Shown here: one piece after another, positions 39,002 through 48,466 of the stretch
How positions within the stretch are numbered: position 1 is the stretch's first letter
How the letters are laid out: each line of letters opens with the position of its first letter
From: Stictocephala bisonia
Taxonomy: Eukaryota > Arthropoda > Insecta > Hemiptera > Membracidae
Reading direction: 5' to 3'
Length of the DNA stretch: 64,000 bases
Assembly: GCA_035578905.1 (NCBI GenBank)
Contig: JAQJVL010000427.1
Location: 336,001-400,000, forward strand
Made by a program: the position numbers and the translations under genes
Notes under the pieces: generated by a model
The model's database searches: none
Told to the model about the DNA's origin: nothing
The model's input: only the letters and a program-made list of their open reading frames with translations

Positions 39002-39058
39002 GTGTTTAGTAGAGAAACAGCATTAGTCACTGACTTATGTTGTTTCTCTACTAAACAC
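39002..39058. repeat. 28 bp-arm hairpin built of the transposon end motif
   Basis: Left arm 39,002-39,029 (gtgtttagtagagaaacagc...) and right arm 39,031-39,058 pair with only two mismatches across one central base. Both arms contain the AGAGAAAC(A)RCATAAGTC motif of the element ends. It lies between the left end and the gene and looks like two end sequences joined head to head. Confidence 0.85.
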
Positions 39059-39230
39059 ACATTGGGTAAATTATGATGTTTCTGTGGCAACACTGGTTTT
39101 GTTTGTAACAGTGACAGCTGGCTAGTGAGTGATCCATTTCACCTTATGTTATTACTGATGAATGTGAGGTTATGTTAGTGAATAGAACTTTTATTAGTTT
39201 AAATTTCCTTTTTTTTCTTTGGTACTGATC

Positions 39231-40265
39231 ATGGATCAAGAAAGTAAAAAATGATTGCACATTGCTGAAAAAATTGTACACATCAGAAGGTCAAAAGAGT
39301 TTTATTCTAAAATCAAAGAGATACAAAATCTTGCAAAACATTCTGAAAATGTTGGTGCAATTTGCATTGATTATATGCGAAATCTGCAATTGCCTCAAAT
39401 TCCTATACAAGAAACATTCTATTTGAGACAGCTCACTGTCAATGTGTTCTGCATACACAATCTAAAGGACAATACTGCTGTTTTTATTATTTACCATGAA
39501 GGACAGGCCGCTAAAGGCCCAAACGAGGTATGTTCGTTTCTTTTGGACTATATGAAGACTTCACTAAAGAATGTTGAACATCTCCACATTTTTTCAGATG
39601 GATGTTTTGGTCAGAACAAGAATAATACCTTGTTACGCCTTGTAAACGCTTTAGTAACATCTGGAAAACTTAAAACTGCAGAGCAGTACTTTCCCATTAG
39701 AGGCCATTCGTTTCTGCCTTGCGACCGAAACTTTGCGGTGGTGAAAAAGGTATTGCGAAAATGTGATCGAGTGTATACGCTTAAACAGTATATTGAACTA
39801 TTTTGTTCAGCTAGTTACAAATTTCTGGCTGTTCTCCCTCAGTCTGAGGATATTATTGATGTAAACAGTTGGTGGCCTACATTCTATAAGAAGATGACCA
39901 TGTCTAAGGAAACCCGAGGGAAAGAGACACCTCGAGAACAAAAAGTATCCTTTAAAATTTCAAAGTTTATGCAGTTTTCACATAAAAGTGAAGAACCTTT
40001 CAAAATCAAGACCAGAGACTACATTGATGAGTTACTAGTACACACATTTTATTTGAGGAACTCTCATTCTGAATTGATTTTACCACAGAAAGCTGCGTAT
40101 CCCAACGGATTTTTGCCCATTAATGTCAAGAAAATGGATGATATCAAAAAGTTTAAGCAATACTTGCCTGAAGAAGAAGAAATCCAGAGTGTCTACGAAG
40201 AGATTTATGGCTGGGAAACGTGTAACAAAGGAGATGAAACCATGGATGTGGAAGCGATGGACTGA
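39231..40265 (+). pseudogene. DUF7869-like protein, candidate transposase, 5' damaged
   Basis: A 336-codon frame (39,255-40,265, stop TGA) resembling the DUF7869-type uncharacterised proteins common in arthropod genomes. Visible blocks: FYLRQLTVNVFCIHN (residues 55-69), YHEGQAAKGPNEVCSFLLDY (80-99), HIFSDGCFGQNKN (111-123), PIRGHSFLPCDRNFAVVKK (147-165), WWPTFYKKM, SKETRGKETP, and an acidic C-terminus. D39, D115 and D157 could form an RNase H-like catalytic set (inference). The only upstream ATG (39,231, MDQESKK) is followed by TGA at 39,252 in the same frame; the next in-frame ATG is codon 41, inside the conserved part. Family members as I know them are longer at the N-terminus, so this copy is probably truncated. 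A polyadenylation signal AATAAA lies at 40,283. Confidence 0.75.
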
Positions 40266-40631
40266 AAGGAATACTAAAACTAAATAAAAATGTTGTACAT
40301 AGCCTAACTTAAGTTTGAACAATTGAACCAGCTGTTCTATAATTTTTTTGTACTTTCAAGCTGTTATTGTGGTGATGTTAAGTCATTAAATTAATATTTT
40401 TACAACAAACAAGTATATTTTTTATGCTTTTTACCTAATTATTAGAGAAACGACATAAGTCAAAAACATTTAACTAGGTCGTATCCCATGAGAATTTATT
40501 TTTTACATATATTAACTTGACCATAGTACTGAAAATAGAATTATGCATTGTTACTCCAAGTTTCAGAATTTTAAAATTACTTGCCTGCTAACAGCACAGT
40601 TTTTTTTAGTTTACCGAAAGTTGGCTTATTA

Positions 40632-40661
40632 GACTTATGTCGTTTCTCAAATAAGCGATAT
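40632..40661 (-). repeat. right terminal inverted repeat of the 1.8 kb transposon
   Basis: Reads GACTTATGTCGTTTCTCAAA and ends AAGCGATAT; complement of 38,852-38,881 with three mismatches. Confidence 0.8.
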
Positions 40662-40665
40662 AATT

Positions 40666-41484
40666 GCTTCTTGTTGTAATCATTCAGTTAGAATGTAAGG
40701 GGATTGAATGCGTTCCCTTACTAACTCATTTTTCTAATTTTGAATTGGCATCTGCTGTGTGGTCATCACTAACACATGCATTACTGTGTAAACGCCGAGC
40801 AATGAACATATTTTAGACCTTAACCTTTAGAGGACTGAGGCACAAACTTGCTATAAAAATCAACAACATTAGATATTCGCACGTGTTAGATTGTATGAAA
40901 AATATGGTCATCCTTATATTATTCTACATCATAGAACAGCATTATTTGTCCTACACCTACTTAATAATGTATTTTTGCCTCAAGATACACAGAAGTTTTT
41001 GATGCTATCATGATTGTTGTTTCAAAATTTCTACTAACTGTCTAAGGCAAGAGATAATATTAACTGAGGTCACCTCCTTATGACAGCAGTGAACACCTAA
41101 GTGGCAGTTAGAAATAGATTACAACTAATGTACATCCTTATACATCTGTATTAATAATTACTACATTTAATCATTGAAGATCTAAATAAGAATAAGAGAA
41201 AGGCTGATAATAATACTGGCCGTTCCTTCGTCACGAAGAACTTTCGACATAACTACTCAATATTCTAATGGGCTAGACGCCCATTTAGCGCATGATTTAT
41301 ACCTCTCTTTCTTTCTTCTCTGCGGTTAATAAATTGAAATATGTCTAAATAATTTCACAATTACTACTATTCATTAGTGAGATGCCGATCGTAAAGATAT
41401 GGATGAATATTGAGAAGCGAATTAGTGTGATGTCGATGAACGAGTGTAGTTATTGTTACAGACTAAAGTTGACTATTTCTCAAA
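40666..41484. other. spacer, no gene seen
   Basis: No supported feature before the next SINE. Confidence 0.5.
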
Positions 41485-41801
41485 AAGATACATTTATTAT
41501 TAGCCCAATAGCCAGGGAACTAGGGGTTCTACCTCTTTTCATGCTATCCGAACCACATAAAGTCTGATTTTCAGTTAACTGACATGCCTCACACTCAGTT
41601 CTCTTCCCTACAAAACATCTTAATCTTGACTACAACTCAATATGGAAACACCAGACTTCTCTAGTAGTGTCCATGTCGATGGCAAACACTGAGTTAATGC
41701 TATTTGATACTAAGAGGACCGAGCATAGAACTATCGGCTACAATATCCCCAACACTTTGTCCTCAAGTAGCTGAGTTACAGTACTGCGCCACCAGTGCCA
41801 A
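41485..41801 (-). mobile_element. tRNA-derived SINE (family A), copy 2
   Basis: On the minus strand from 41,801: GGCACTGGTGGCGCAGTACT (box A), GATAGTTCTATGCTCGG (decayed box B), ACTACTAGAGAAGTCTGG, GTAGGGAAGAGAACTGAGTG and CTGGCTATTGGGCTAATAAT, colinear with the copy at 10.67 kb. The 61-codon plus frame across it is a shadow. Confidence 0.8.
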
Positions 41802-42925
41802 CAAAAGTATGATTTATTAAAAGGCCTGCGACTAAAAACAATAAATGAATGTAACTTATTATTAACTGTATAAAAACTTGCCATGGCAGATTAAATGTCA
41901 GCTGTAATAGTTTTTCCCTTGTAATAAATAACTGTTTTACCAACTGGATAACTAATGAGGGATCGGAGTGATTCATCACAAAGTGTGTAACGGGGGGTTA
42001 AAATCGCGTTAATTAAGGGCAATAAAGCTCATATTTCTGTTCCATACCGTTAGCCCAACGACCTAATGCATATGACTCATGGCCTGGCCACTTGGCCTTT
42101 GTGGTCTACACATCTGTCGCTCCGCCCTGTGGCCTCCCTGGACGTGTAAATGGTTCGCTGTGGTTCCGAGATGATGGATGGGTCTCTGCGGGTACACCAC
42201 CAGCGACTATTGATAGTGGGCCAAGTCCCTTTCCAACCCCTATTTTGGAGTCACTACCCCCATAGTTAGCTTTTATTAGAGAGGCGGGTGAGATTAAACT
42301 GAACCCCAAATTGTGGTTACTTCCCGTACCTACACACTTTATTCAAATTATATAAATTTATATACATAATGTTTCCTTCTAGGCATGTCGCTGCGAAATT
42401 GTTTATATTTTTGTATTGGACTTAGCTTGATATATGTGTAAATGGACAAAAAAAGAACAAAACTACGCTTAATAAAAGTAAGAGTAATGTTTATAAATAA
42501 TTTGAAATAGAATAATTGTATTAGTAAATAATGCCTTTTTAATCATTTCATTAAATTAATTTGTCATTTCCACCATTCACCTAAAAGTCTGTACAACTAA
42601 AGCATTCATCTATTGTGTTATTGTCACAGTAAAGTACTTCCTTGTAAATGTTTATTTTACATTTCTTTTAGTAAACAAGAAAATATGGTAAAAGCAGGTT
42701 CTCTACTCCGAGGAGTAACAAGCGAATCTTAGCCGACGTAGTCTTTTGCCATGACAGAGTAACCGAGTGTACTCGGAAATCAGAAGTTGGTATATTTATC
42801 GTGAGACAAATATGTCTAACGGACGCGTACGTACGAAATTGAAAAACAGTTCTCCCACTTGCCTCTATACGTATGATATTAACGGCCTTCCCACTAACCC
42901 ACATTCGTACGACCCACAATCGACA
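41802..42925. other. spacer with a GC-rich patch at 42.06-42.32 kb
   Basis: The patch carries a 67-codon minus frame (42,106-42,309; includes KGLGPLSIVAGGVPAETHPS). No domain recognised. Such isolated GC-rich blocks with Pro/Ser/Gly frames are often LINE 5' regions or unspliced exons, but neither can be shown here. The rest is AT-rich. Confidence 0.4.
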
Positions 42926-43113
42926 ATACCATTGTACGTGTAAGGGTGGGTGAGTGGGTCAATGCCACTGTACGTGTATGGATGGGCGGGTGGGTCAATG
43001 CCACTGTACGTGAATGGGTGGGTGGGTGGGTCATTGCCACTGTACGTATATGGGTGGGCGGGTGGATCAATGCCATAGTACGTGTATGGGTGGGCGGGTG
43101 GGAGATTGTGATC
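42926..43113 (+). repeat. 36 bp CACCC minisatellite, locus 3
   Basis: Five units such as CAATGCCACTGTACGTGTAT followed by GGATGGGCGGGTGGGT, 36 bp period, G-rich strand on top (reverse complement of locus 1). Because 36 is divisible by three, both strands show open repeat peptides (for example HPPTHTRTVALT on minus). They are not genes. Confidence 0.92.
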
Positions 43114-43239
43114 ATCTCCCAGCTACCCAAATATAATCAAAGCTAATGGCCCTCAAACCACCTGATATTTGTACGATGTTGACTCACATCCCACCAACCA
43201 AAGACCTTAATAGTCCTCCCACTCATGCCCCATACGAAC

Positions 43240-43320
43240 TATGATGATGACCCTCCCATCCGTTCACGTACGTATGACGTTGACAGCCGTAACACCCACC
43301 TACCCACCCACCCACAATAA
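43240..43320 (-). repeat. 36 bp CACCC minisatellite, locus 4 (degenerate)
   Basis: CCCATCCGTTCACGTACGTATGA followed 30 bp on by CACCCACCTACCCACCCACC: a diverged unit in C-rich orientation, about 130 bp from locus 3 but in the opposite orientation. Confidence 0.6.
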
Positions 43321-45044
43321 AAGTACCATTTAGACTAACTAACATTAAAATAAATGTTAATCTGCAACATAACAAATTACATTTTGCTATTTTACGTGCT
43401 CTTTTACATAGATTTTCAATATTTTACAGTAATCTGTTGATTTTTAAAGTTTTTTCTACCTTCACACTTTCCCTTTGATTCATAGTTTATTAGCATTTTC
43501 ATATTAAATTATATAGCAGTTTATACCGCAAGTAAAGAAACTGGTTGAAATGAATGTATATGCATATATTACTATAATGTTTAAATTATTTAAAGATGTT
43601 ATTTTATAAAATAGTAGCCCACATAATGTTAGAGCACGGTTGTATAATATTATACTTTTGGAGTTAACTTGTAACATACATGAAAAAAATTAGCTTCATC
43701 AGCTAAGTTAAGATATTTGGTTTTTTTATACTATCCTAACGGTGTTAACATTGATTTTATACGATAAATATTTAATTTTAATACCCTATTATGAATTACA
43801 TAGTTGTAGACTAAATTGCTATAATTTTCATATCAAGATATAAAATTACCTACCTGTGATTAGTTTATAAGTTTAATTTTCTATAAGTTATAGTGCAAGG
43901 ATCCTGAGTTAAAGGATCCTATCATAATAACCAGTGACGGATTAGAGTTGCTTTATTCATCTCTACATAAATAGTGAAACTACACATTCCATTCAGAGTT
44001 CTGGAGCACAATGTGCTGTTCATGAATTAACTGTGGCCAGTCTATTATCAGGATTGTGTAGCTCAGCCTGTACTAGATGGTGTGCTAGAAGAGAATAAAA
44101 CTGAGTATACCATAGAAACAAACGTATTTAAAAATTAGTTAAATAGCTTGGCCATTAAAAATTGTATGATATATTTTCTTGATGTTTGCTTTCAATGTTT
44201 GGTTTGAACTCTAGCAAATAACTATTAAAAATGTGCTTGATGTTATGTGGTTTAATCTGTGTTAAGGGGTAGAACCATATAAAGTGTCCTATTAAATATG
44301 CGTAATTATTATAGTAATAATTCTTTACTTATTACTAAAAATGAGTTAGTTATTGAGTGTAAGTTAGAACAATGTACTCGTCTTTCAAAATTTAACACGA
44401 ACCTACATATTTAATGTATAGCTTTAAAAAATCTGTGTTCGAATTAAGATTTAATCGGTATTAGTGTTTTACTTTATTTTGTAAAGTGTTATTTACATTA
44501 TTTGTAAAATAAATTTTAAGAGGGAACTAAATAATGAAATAAATTTTAATAATAATATTTGTTTTATATAATCATTAATATTAAATGAAAATTTAAATAA
44601 ATAACGCTTAAAAATAACTGAATATGTAAAATTTGATATTTAAATAAAATATTGTAAATTTTAGGTAAATATAGTTTTATATATTAATACTTTAGCAACA
44701 AAACATACTTTTTTTTAAATATTCCTTATTTTAATAAGAATAAACAAGACCTATCATAGTCATTGGAGAATTTCACTGTCCCTTGTTCAGCACCCTTCAA
44801 ATGTCATTGCTAATCCACCATCACAAATTTAGCCACTCGCTAACTATTAAAATCCTAGGGGACGATATTGACCACTGAAAAATTTAATCGGTTCCTTAAG
44901 GTACACATCATAATTGAAGCGTAAAATAGTTTTTCCTGTTCTTTTTATATTTTTTATATTTTCTATAAGTAAATATCTATGTCTTGGTATTAAATTATGT
45001 TAACAGTAATATGCCCACTTTTATTACATAAAATAATCACAAAA
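43321..45044. other. AT-rich spacer, no gene seen
   Basis: No frame or repeat worth naming. A box A-like TAGCTCAG at 44,060 lacks a box B in range. Confidence 0.55.
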
Positions 45045-45330
45045 AGAACCTGCACGCCCACACCCTTCCATGCACGTATGGTACTCATGCCTAACCATCC
45101 AGCCATACACATGTGGTAGTGATGACTCACCCACCCACCCAGCCACTCAAATGGTAGTATTAACCCTCCCACCATTACATGCATGTGGGTAGTGATGACT
45201 CATTCTGCCATACACTTAGTGGTATTGCCCCCCCCCCCACTTCAATGTACATATGTTAGTGATGCCTCACAAGTTGTATTTCGTGGTATGACGCCAACCC
45301 ACACACTACCCACCCATGTATGTACGGTGG
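45045..45330 (-). repeat. 36 bp CACCC minisatellite, locus 5 (diverged)
   Basis: Several degenerate units with CCATACACATGTGGTAGTGA, CACCCACCCACCCAGCC, a C-run (45,229-45,239), then CACTACCCACCCATGTATG. Spacing between units varies from about 36 to 60 bp, so this is an old array. Confidence 0.7.
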
Positions 45331-46019
45331 TAACAAACGACTAGCAAACGAATTCCCTACACTAGTTTTAAATTATGCCTATGTGACATTACAGTGACTT
45401 TCTTATCACTGGTATATTCCCGTTTTTGGTATCCTCGTTCATCATTTAATTTCAAATATCAATGATTCAAAAATTATTTTTATAGATACTTTTAGCTCAT
45501 TATTTATACTGGATTTCTTAGGCTATACTTCAGGTCAGTTGATATAAATTCACTTAGTTTCCCATTTTTATCCTAAGCACGATTTTAATTTTGCACGAGT
45601 AGGCAACGAATAGGCAGAAATAAAATTATTAGATTTCAATTGTATGATAAACTTCACATTTATCATATCGTTCTCAAATAACTTTAAGGGATGGACTTCA
45701 TCTAATTACGGCCTTGTACATTTTTATGTACATCAAATATATACATTTTCGAAAAGCCTCAATAATCACATTTATTTTATAAAGTGTAAATTCAATAAGA
45801 ATATTTATATCAGGTGTAATACAAGAGTGGGTATAAATGCAATCTGTAATACTTTTTGGGATAATGATAATATTTAAAACATAACACAATTCTCATAACG
45901 TTTCCAGAATAATTCGGACTGTTTTCATATGGATTAGTTAAACATCCAAGGAGGAATAAAGTATGTAAAACTATGAACTATAAAAGTAAATATAGCTAAG
46001 CAAGTATGTAATAACTAGC
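45331..46019. other. AT-rich spacer, no gene seen
   Basis: Nothing recognisable; overlapping frames of 63 and 77 codons on opposite strands are chance frames. Confidence 0.55.
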
Positions 46020-46163
46020 AAACATTCCCAGCCGTCCCCCTCCCCACATCACGGGGTAGTTGCGTGCCCAGCCCAAGCGTATGTCCACTTCTATCGTGTG
46101 GAATAATTAATCGCTCTCATTAAAGCTAGTATCGCTGTTAATTTTCCGGCCAACTTATCTTCA
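46020..46163. promoter_or_regulatory. GC-rich non-repeat patch, possible regulatory element
   Basis: About 140 bp of mixed composition (cgtccccctccccacatcac, then ataattaatcgctctcatta) in an AT-rich setting, with no coding frame and no second copy in the window. Homeodomain-type TAATTA cores are present. A guess only: such islands are often conserved enhancers or promoters. Confidence 0.2.
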
Positions 46164-46643
46164 CTACTTACTGGCACGAATGCTGCTCCGCGTCGATAAG
46201 ACTGTGTGATTAAGGCTCAATGTGGTAAACAAATTACCTACTGGAGCGTAGGTTATTTTGCAAACAGTTTTCTTTATCTGTGTCTTGTTTGGTGATGCAG
46301 GAACACGCAGGGAGCTAATCAGGCTGTTAAAATGCAAATGGGTTCGCTGGGTGTTGAAGAAGTTGTTTTTAACCGACGCTATTTTATTATTCATATCATA
46401 AAGGAAACGATTGTCGTAGATATCATTTTCAACTTCACACGTACAAATTATACCTGATTGTCGGTAATATTTGGAATAACCACATATGTACCGACCATAT
46501 GTGTATGTGTGTGATCGGTACATATGTATATGTGTACCGACCACACACATGACATTATACAATATACATAATGTCATATGTATATTGTATACATGTATGC
46601 TTACATAAAATATTGATACAAAATTATAGTTTACAAGTTCCAT
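46164..46643 (-). CDS. unexplained 159-codon frame
   Basis: An ATG-started minus-strand frame of 159 codons, the second-longest in the window apart from repeats. The N-terminal half is Tyr/His/Cys-rich and runs through palindromic TATGTGTA sequence; the C-terminal half (HLHFNSLISSLRVPASPNKT, SLNHTVLSTRSSIR) is Ser/Thr-rich. No signal peptide, domain or codon bias is evident. Probably chance. Confidence 0.15.
   Translation of the reverse strand: MELVNYNFVSIFYVSIHVYNIHMTLCILYNVMCVVGTHIHMYRSHTYTYGRYICGYSKYYRQSGIICTCEVENDIYDNRFLYDMNNKIASVKNNFFNTQRTHLHFNSLISSLRVPASPNKTQIKKTVCKITYAPVGNLFTTLSLNHTVLSTRSSIRASK
46486..46590. repeat. cluster of nested inverted repeats
   Basis: Three palindromes overlap or abut: ATGTACCGA...TCGGTACAT, TCGGTACA...TGTGTACCGA, and ATACAATATACAT (46,557-46,569) with its perfect complement at 46,578-46,590. 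The first two share an arm, so only one can form at a time. Confidence 0.8.
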
Positions 46644-46895
46644 AAGTTATTGGTCATCGGTAGTATTATTTAATAATATTAACATTGAAATAAGTGACAA
46701 GTTTTGAACAGTTTAGTAAATTTTTAATTTAAAAACCTATATATAACAAACAAATATAGGAAGGTTTTAATAACGGTTTTATATATATAGTTATTAGAAC
46801 CTTTCTATAGTTTTAAACTCTGTACCAAGACCATTATACGAATGACTTACATTTCAAAAAATGCTCTAATCCTTTTGTATATATTTAAATTAGTA

Positions 46896-47028
46896 ACTAG
46901 TTCACATGCACCAATACACACTAGTTGTCTGTGCGTAAACTTTATTCAACGAGTGAAGTACTAACTATCAGTTTAGTTACGAATTCAAACGTTAGAAAAT
47001 GTTCCGCAGTCTGAAGCCACCAACGGCA
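46896..47028 (-). repeat. tRNA-like dispersed repeat (family C), copy 1
   Basis: Shares CTGTGCGTAAAC-TTATTCAA and CCGCAGTC-GAAGC blocks, in the same order, with 54,880-54,985. See copy 2 for the tRNA resemblance. It directly abuts the 25 bp minisatellite. Confidence 0.55.
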
Positions 47029-47029
47029 A

Positions 47030-47428
47030 TTCTAGGTTGAACAGTCTAGTTCAATGTAGAATTGAACAGTCTACTTCAATCTAGAACGAACAGTCTAGTT
47101 CAATCTAGAATTAAACAGTATACTTCAATCTAGAATTGAACAGTCCACTTCAATCTAGAATTGAACAATCTAGTTCAATCTAGAATTGAACAATCTAGTT
47201 CAATCTAGAATTGAACAGTCTAGTTCAATCTAGAATTGCACAGTCTAGTTCAATATAGAATTAAACTGTCTAGTTTAATCTAGAATTGAGCAGTCTAGTT
47301 CAATCTAGAATTGAACAGTCTAGTTCAATCTAGAATTGAACAGTCTAGTTCAATCTAGAATTGAACAGTCTAGTTCAATCTCTAGTCGAACAGTCTAGTT
47401 TAATGTAGAATTGAACAGTCTAGTTTAA
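47030..47428. repeat. 25 bp palindromic minisatellite
   Basis: About 16 copies of TCTAGAATTGAACAGTCTAG plus TTCAA, period 25 bp (for example 47,291 and 47,316). Each unit includes the near-palindrome TTCAATCTAGAATTGAA, so the array can fold into many equivalent hairpins. Outer units are more diverged than central ones. Confidence 0.93.
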
Positions 47429-48466
47429 GAACACCATCAGGAAACATCTTTACTACAAAACTGCCATTATTATATTTTAATTCTTAGTATCAGTCTCGTA
47501 ATAATCAAAAGAGAAATTTTGTATTATTTTTTCATTTTGATTTGTAAGACGCCGATCGTAGAGATAACAGAACACATGAGAAGCGAACAAGTGTTCTACA
47601 TATACAAGTGTAAGGAATGTATATGAACAAATGTAGCAATTACTACTAACTAAGGCCTTAGTAAGGTTTAAGCGGAGATTAGCTTCTTCTTGAAAAAAAA
47701 AAAAAAAAATTATAAATAATTATAAATCAATGGCTTTAATATTAAAGTGATTTCAGCAAATCCAAAATATGCCATACAATGTTAAAAAAAAACAGAAGCA
47801 AATAATATATTTAAACTATTTCACTGGGTTGTTTCAAAGACACAACGTAATGTACACGCTAAAATCCAGTTAGTTTTAATGAAGTGTGAAACTATGTAAT
47901 TCATTCACTGTATAATCCTCGGTCACAATTTATCATCTATGCAAATGAAGTCGACAAACACCGCCATATTTTAATTCGCGTGATAATTACCTTTGTCATT
48001 TCACATGACGTTGTTTATTTGCTTTTGAATTATTGATATACAAAACAATGCCATATAATAATCAGATGATTCGACCTACTTGTGTGATTGTAATTTTTGT
48101 AAACTGTTCATATTATGTTAATCAAATTATGTTAATCAAATTACTCGCTGGTATGATCAAAAACTAGTCATTCCTTTAATTGTTCATGATAATTAACGTC
48201 TCGTAAATTTTAAAAGAAATTATTTGTGTCGTTAAAATTTGTTTAGTTCCCCAAATATTTCCTTCCATGATTATTCCACATCACAACTATATTTTTTAAT
48301 ATTTATGTAAAAATATGGAATAAATTATAATTTATGTCTATAACTAAGAAAATATAGAACTATTCTCGAAGTAATAATCACTTTATTTAAAATTATTAAC
48401 AATAATACTTTAGTATAAATTAATTAATTATTTTTGTTTAACATTTATTTGTTAGCATTGGATTGT
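47429..48466. other. spacer with possible regulatory patch at 47.93-48.07 kb
   Basis: No gene. The patch contains ATGCAAAT (perfect POU octamer, 47,939), TTAATT, CCTTTGTC and TGTTTATTTGC (forkhead-like, 48,012), the mixture seen in developmental enhancers. This is motif reading only and could be chance in AT-rich DNA. Confidence 0.25.

Larger units (their letters stand above)
38852..40661 (+). mobile_element. DNA transposon candidate carrying a DUF7869-like gene
   Basis: The left end GTATCGCTTATTTGAGAAAT (continuing to ...CATAAGTC at 38,881) has its inverted near-copy at 40,632-40,661, with three mismatches in 30 bp. AATT flanks both ends (38,848-38,851 and 40,662-40,665), a candidate 4 bp target duplication. 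As AATT is palindromic, it could instead be the outer part of the inverted repeat. The core GAGAAACRACATAAGTC recurs inside at about 38,948, 39,012, 39,049 (inverted) and 40,444, as subterminal binding-site repeats do in cut-and-paste elements. One 336-codon gene fills the middle. No named superfamily can be assigned safely; 4 bp duplications occur for example in Sola elements. Confidence 0.65.

Noticed and set aside
42894..43146. Overlapping open frames of 66-83 codons on both strands
   Set aside because: They are the 36 bp minisatellite read in translation; a repeat length divisible by three keeps every frame open.
44055..44075. tRNA box A-like TAGCTCAG
   Set aside because: No box B at the right distance and no second copy.
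46164..46643. A real 159-aa protein
   Set aside because: Half of it is palindromic TATGTG sequence and there is no codon bias; kept only as a very low confidence entry.
47030..47428. A CRISPR array
   Set aside because: The units are contiguous with no unique spacers, and this is eukaryotic DNA; it is a minisatellite.
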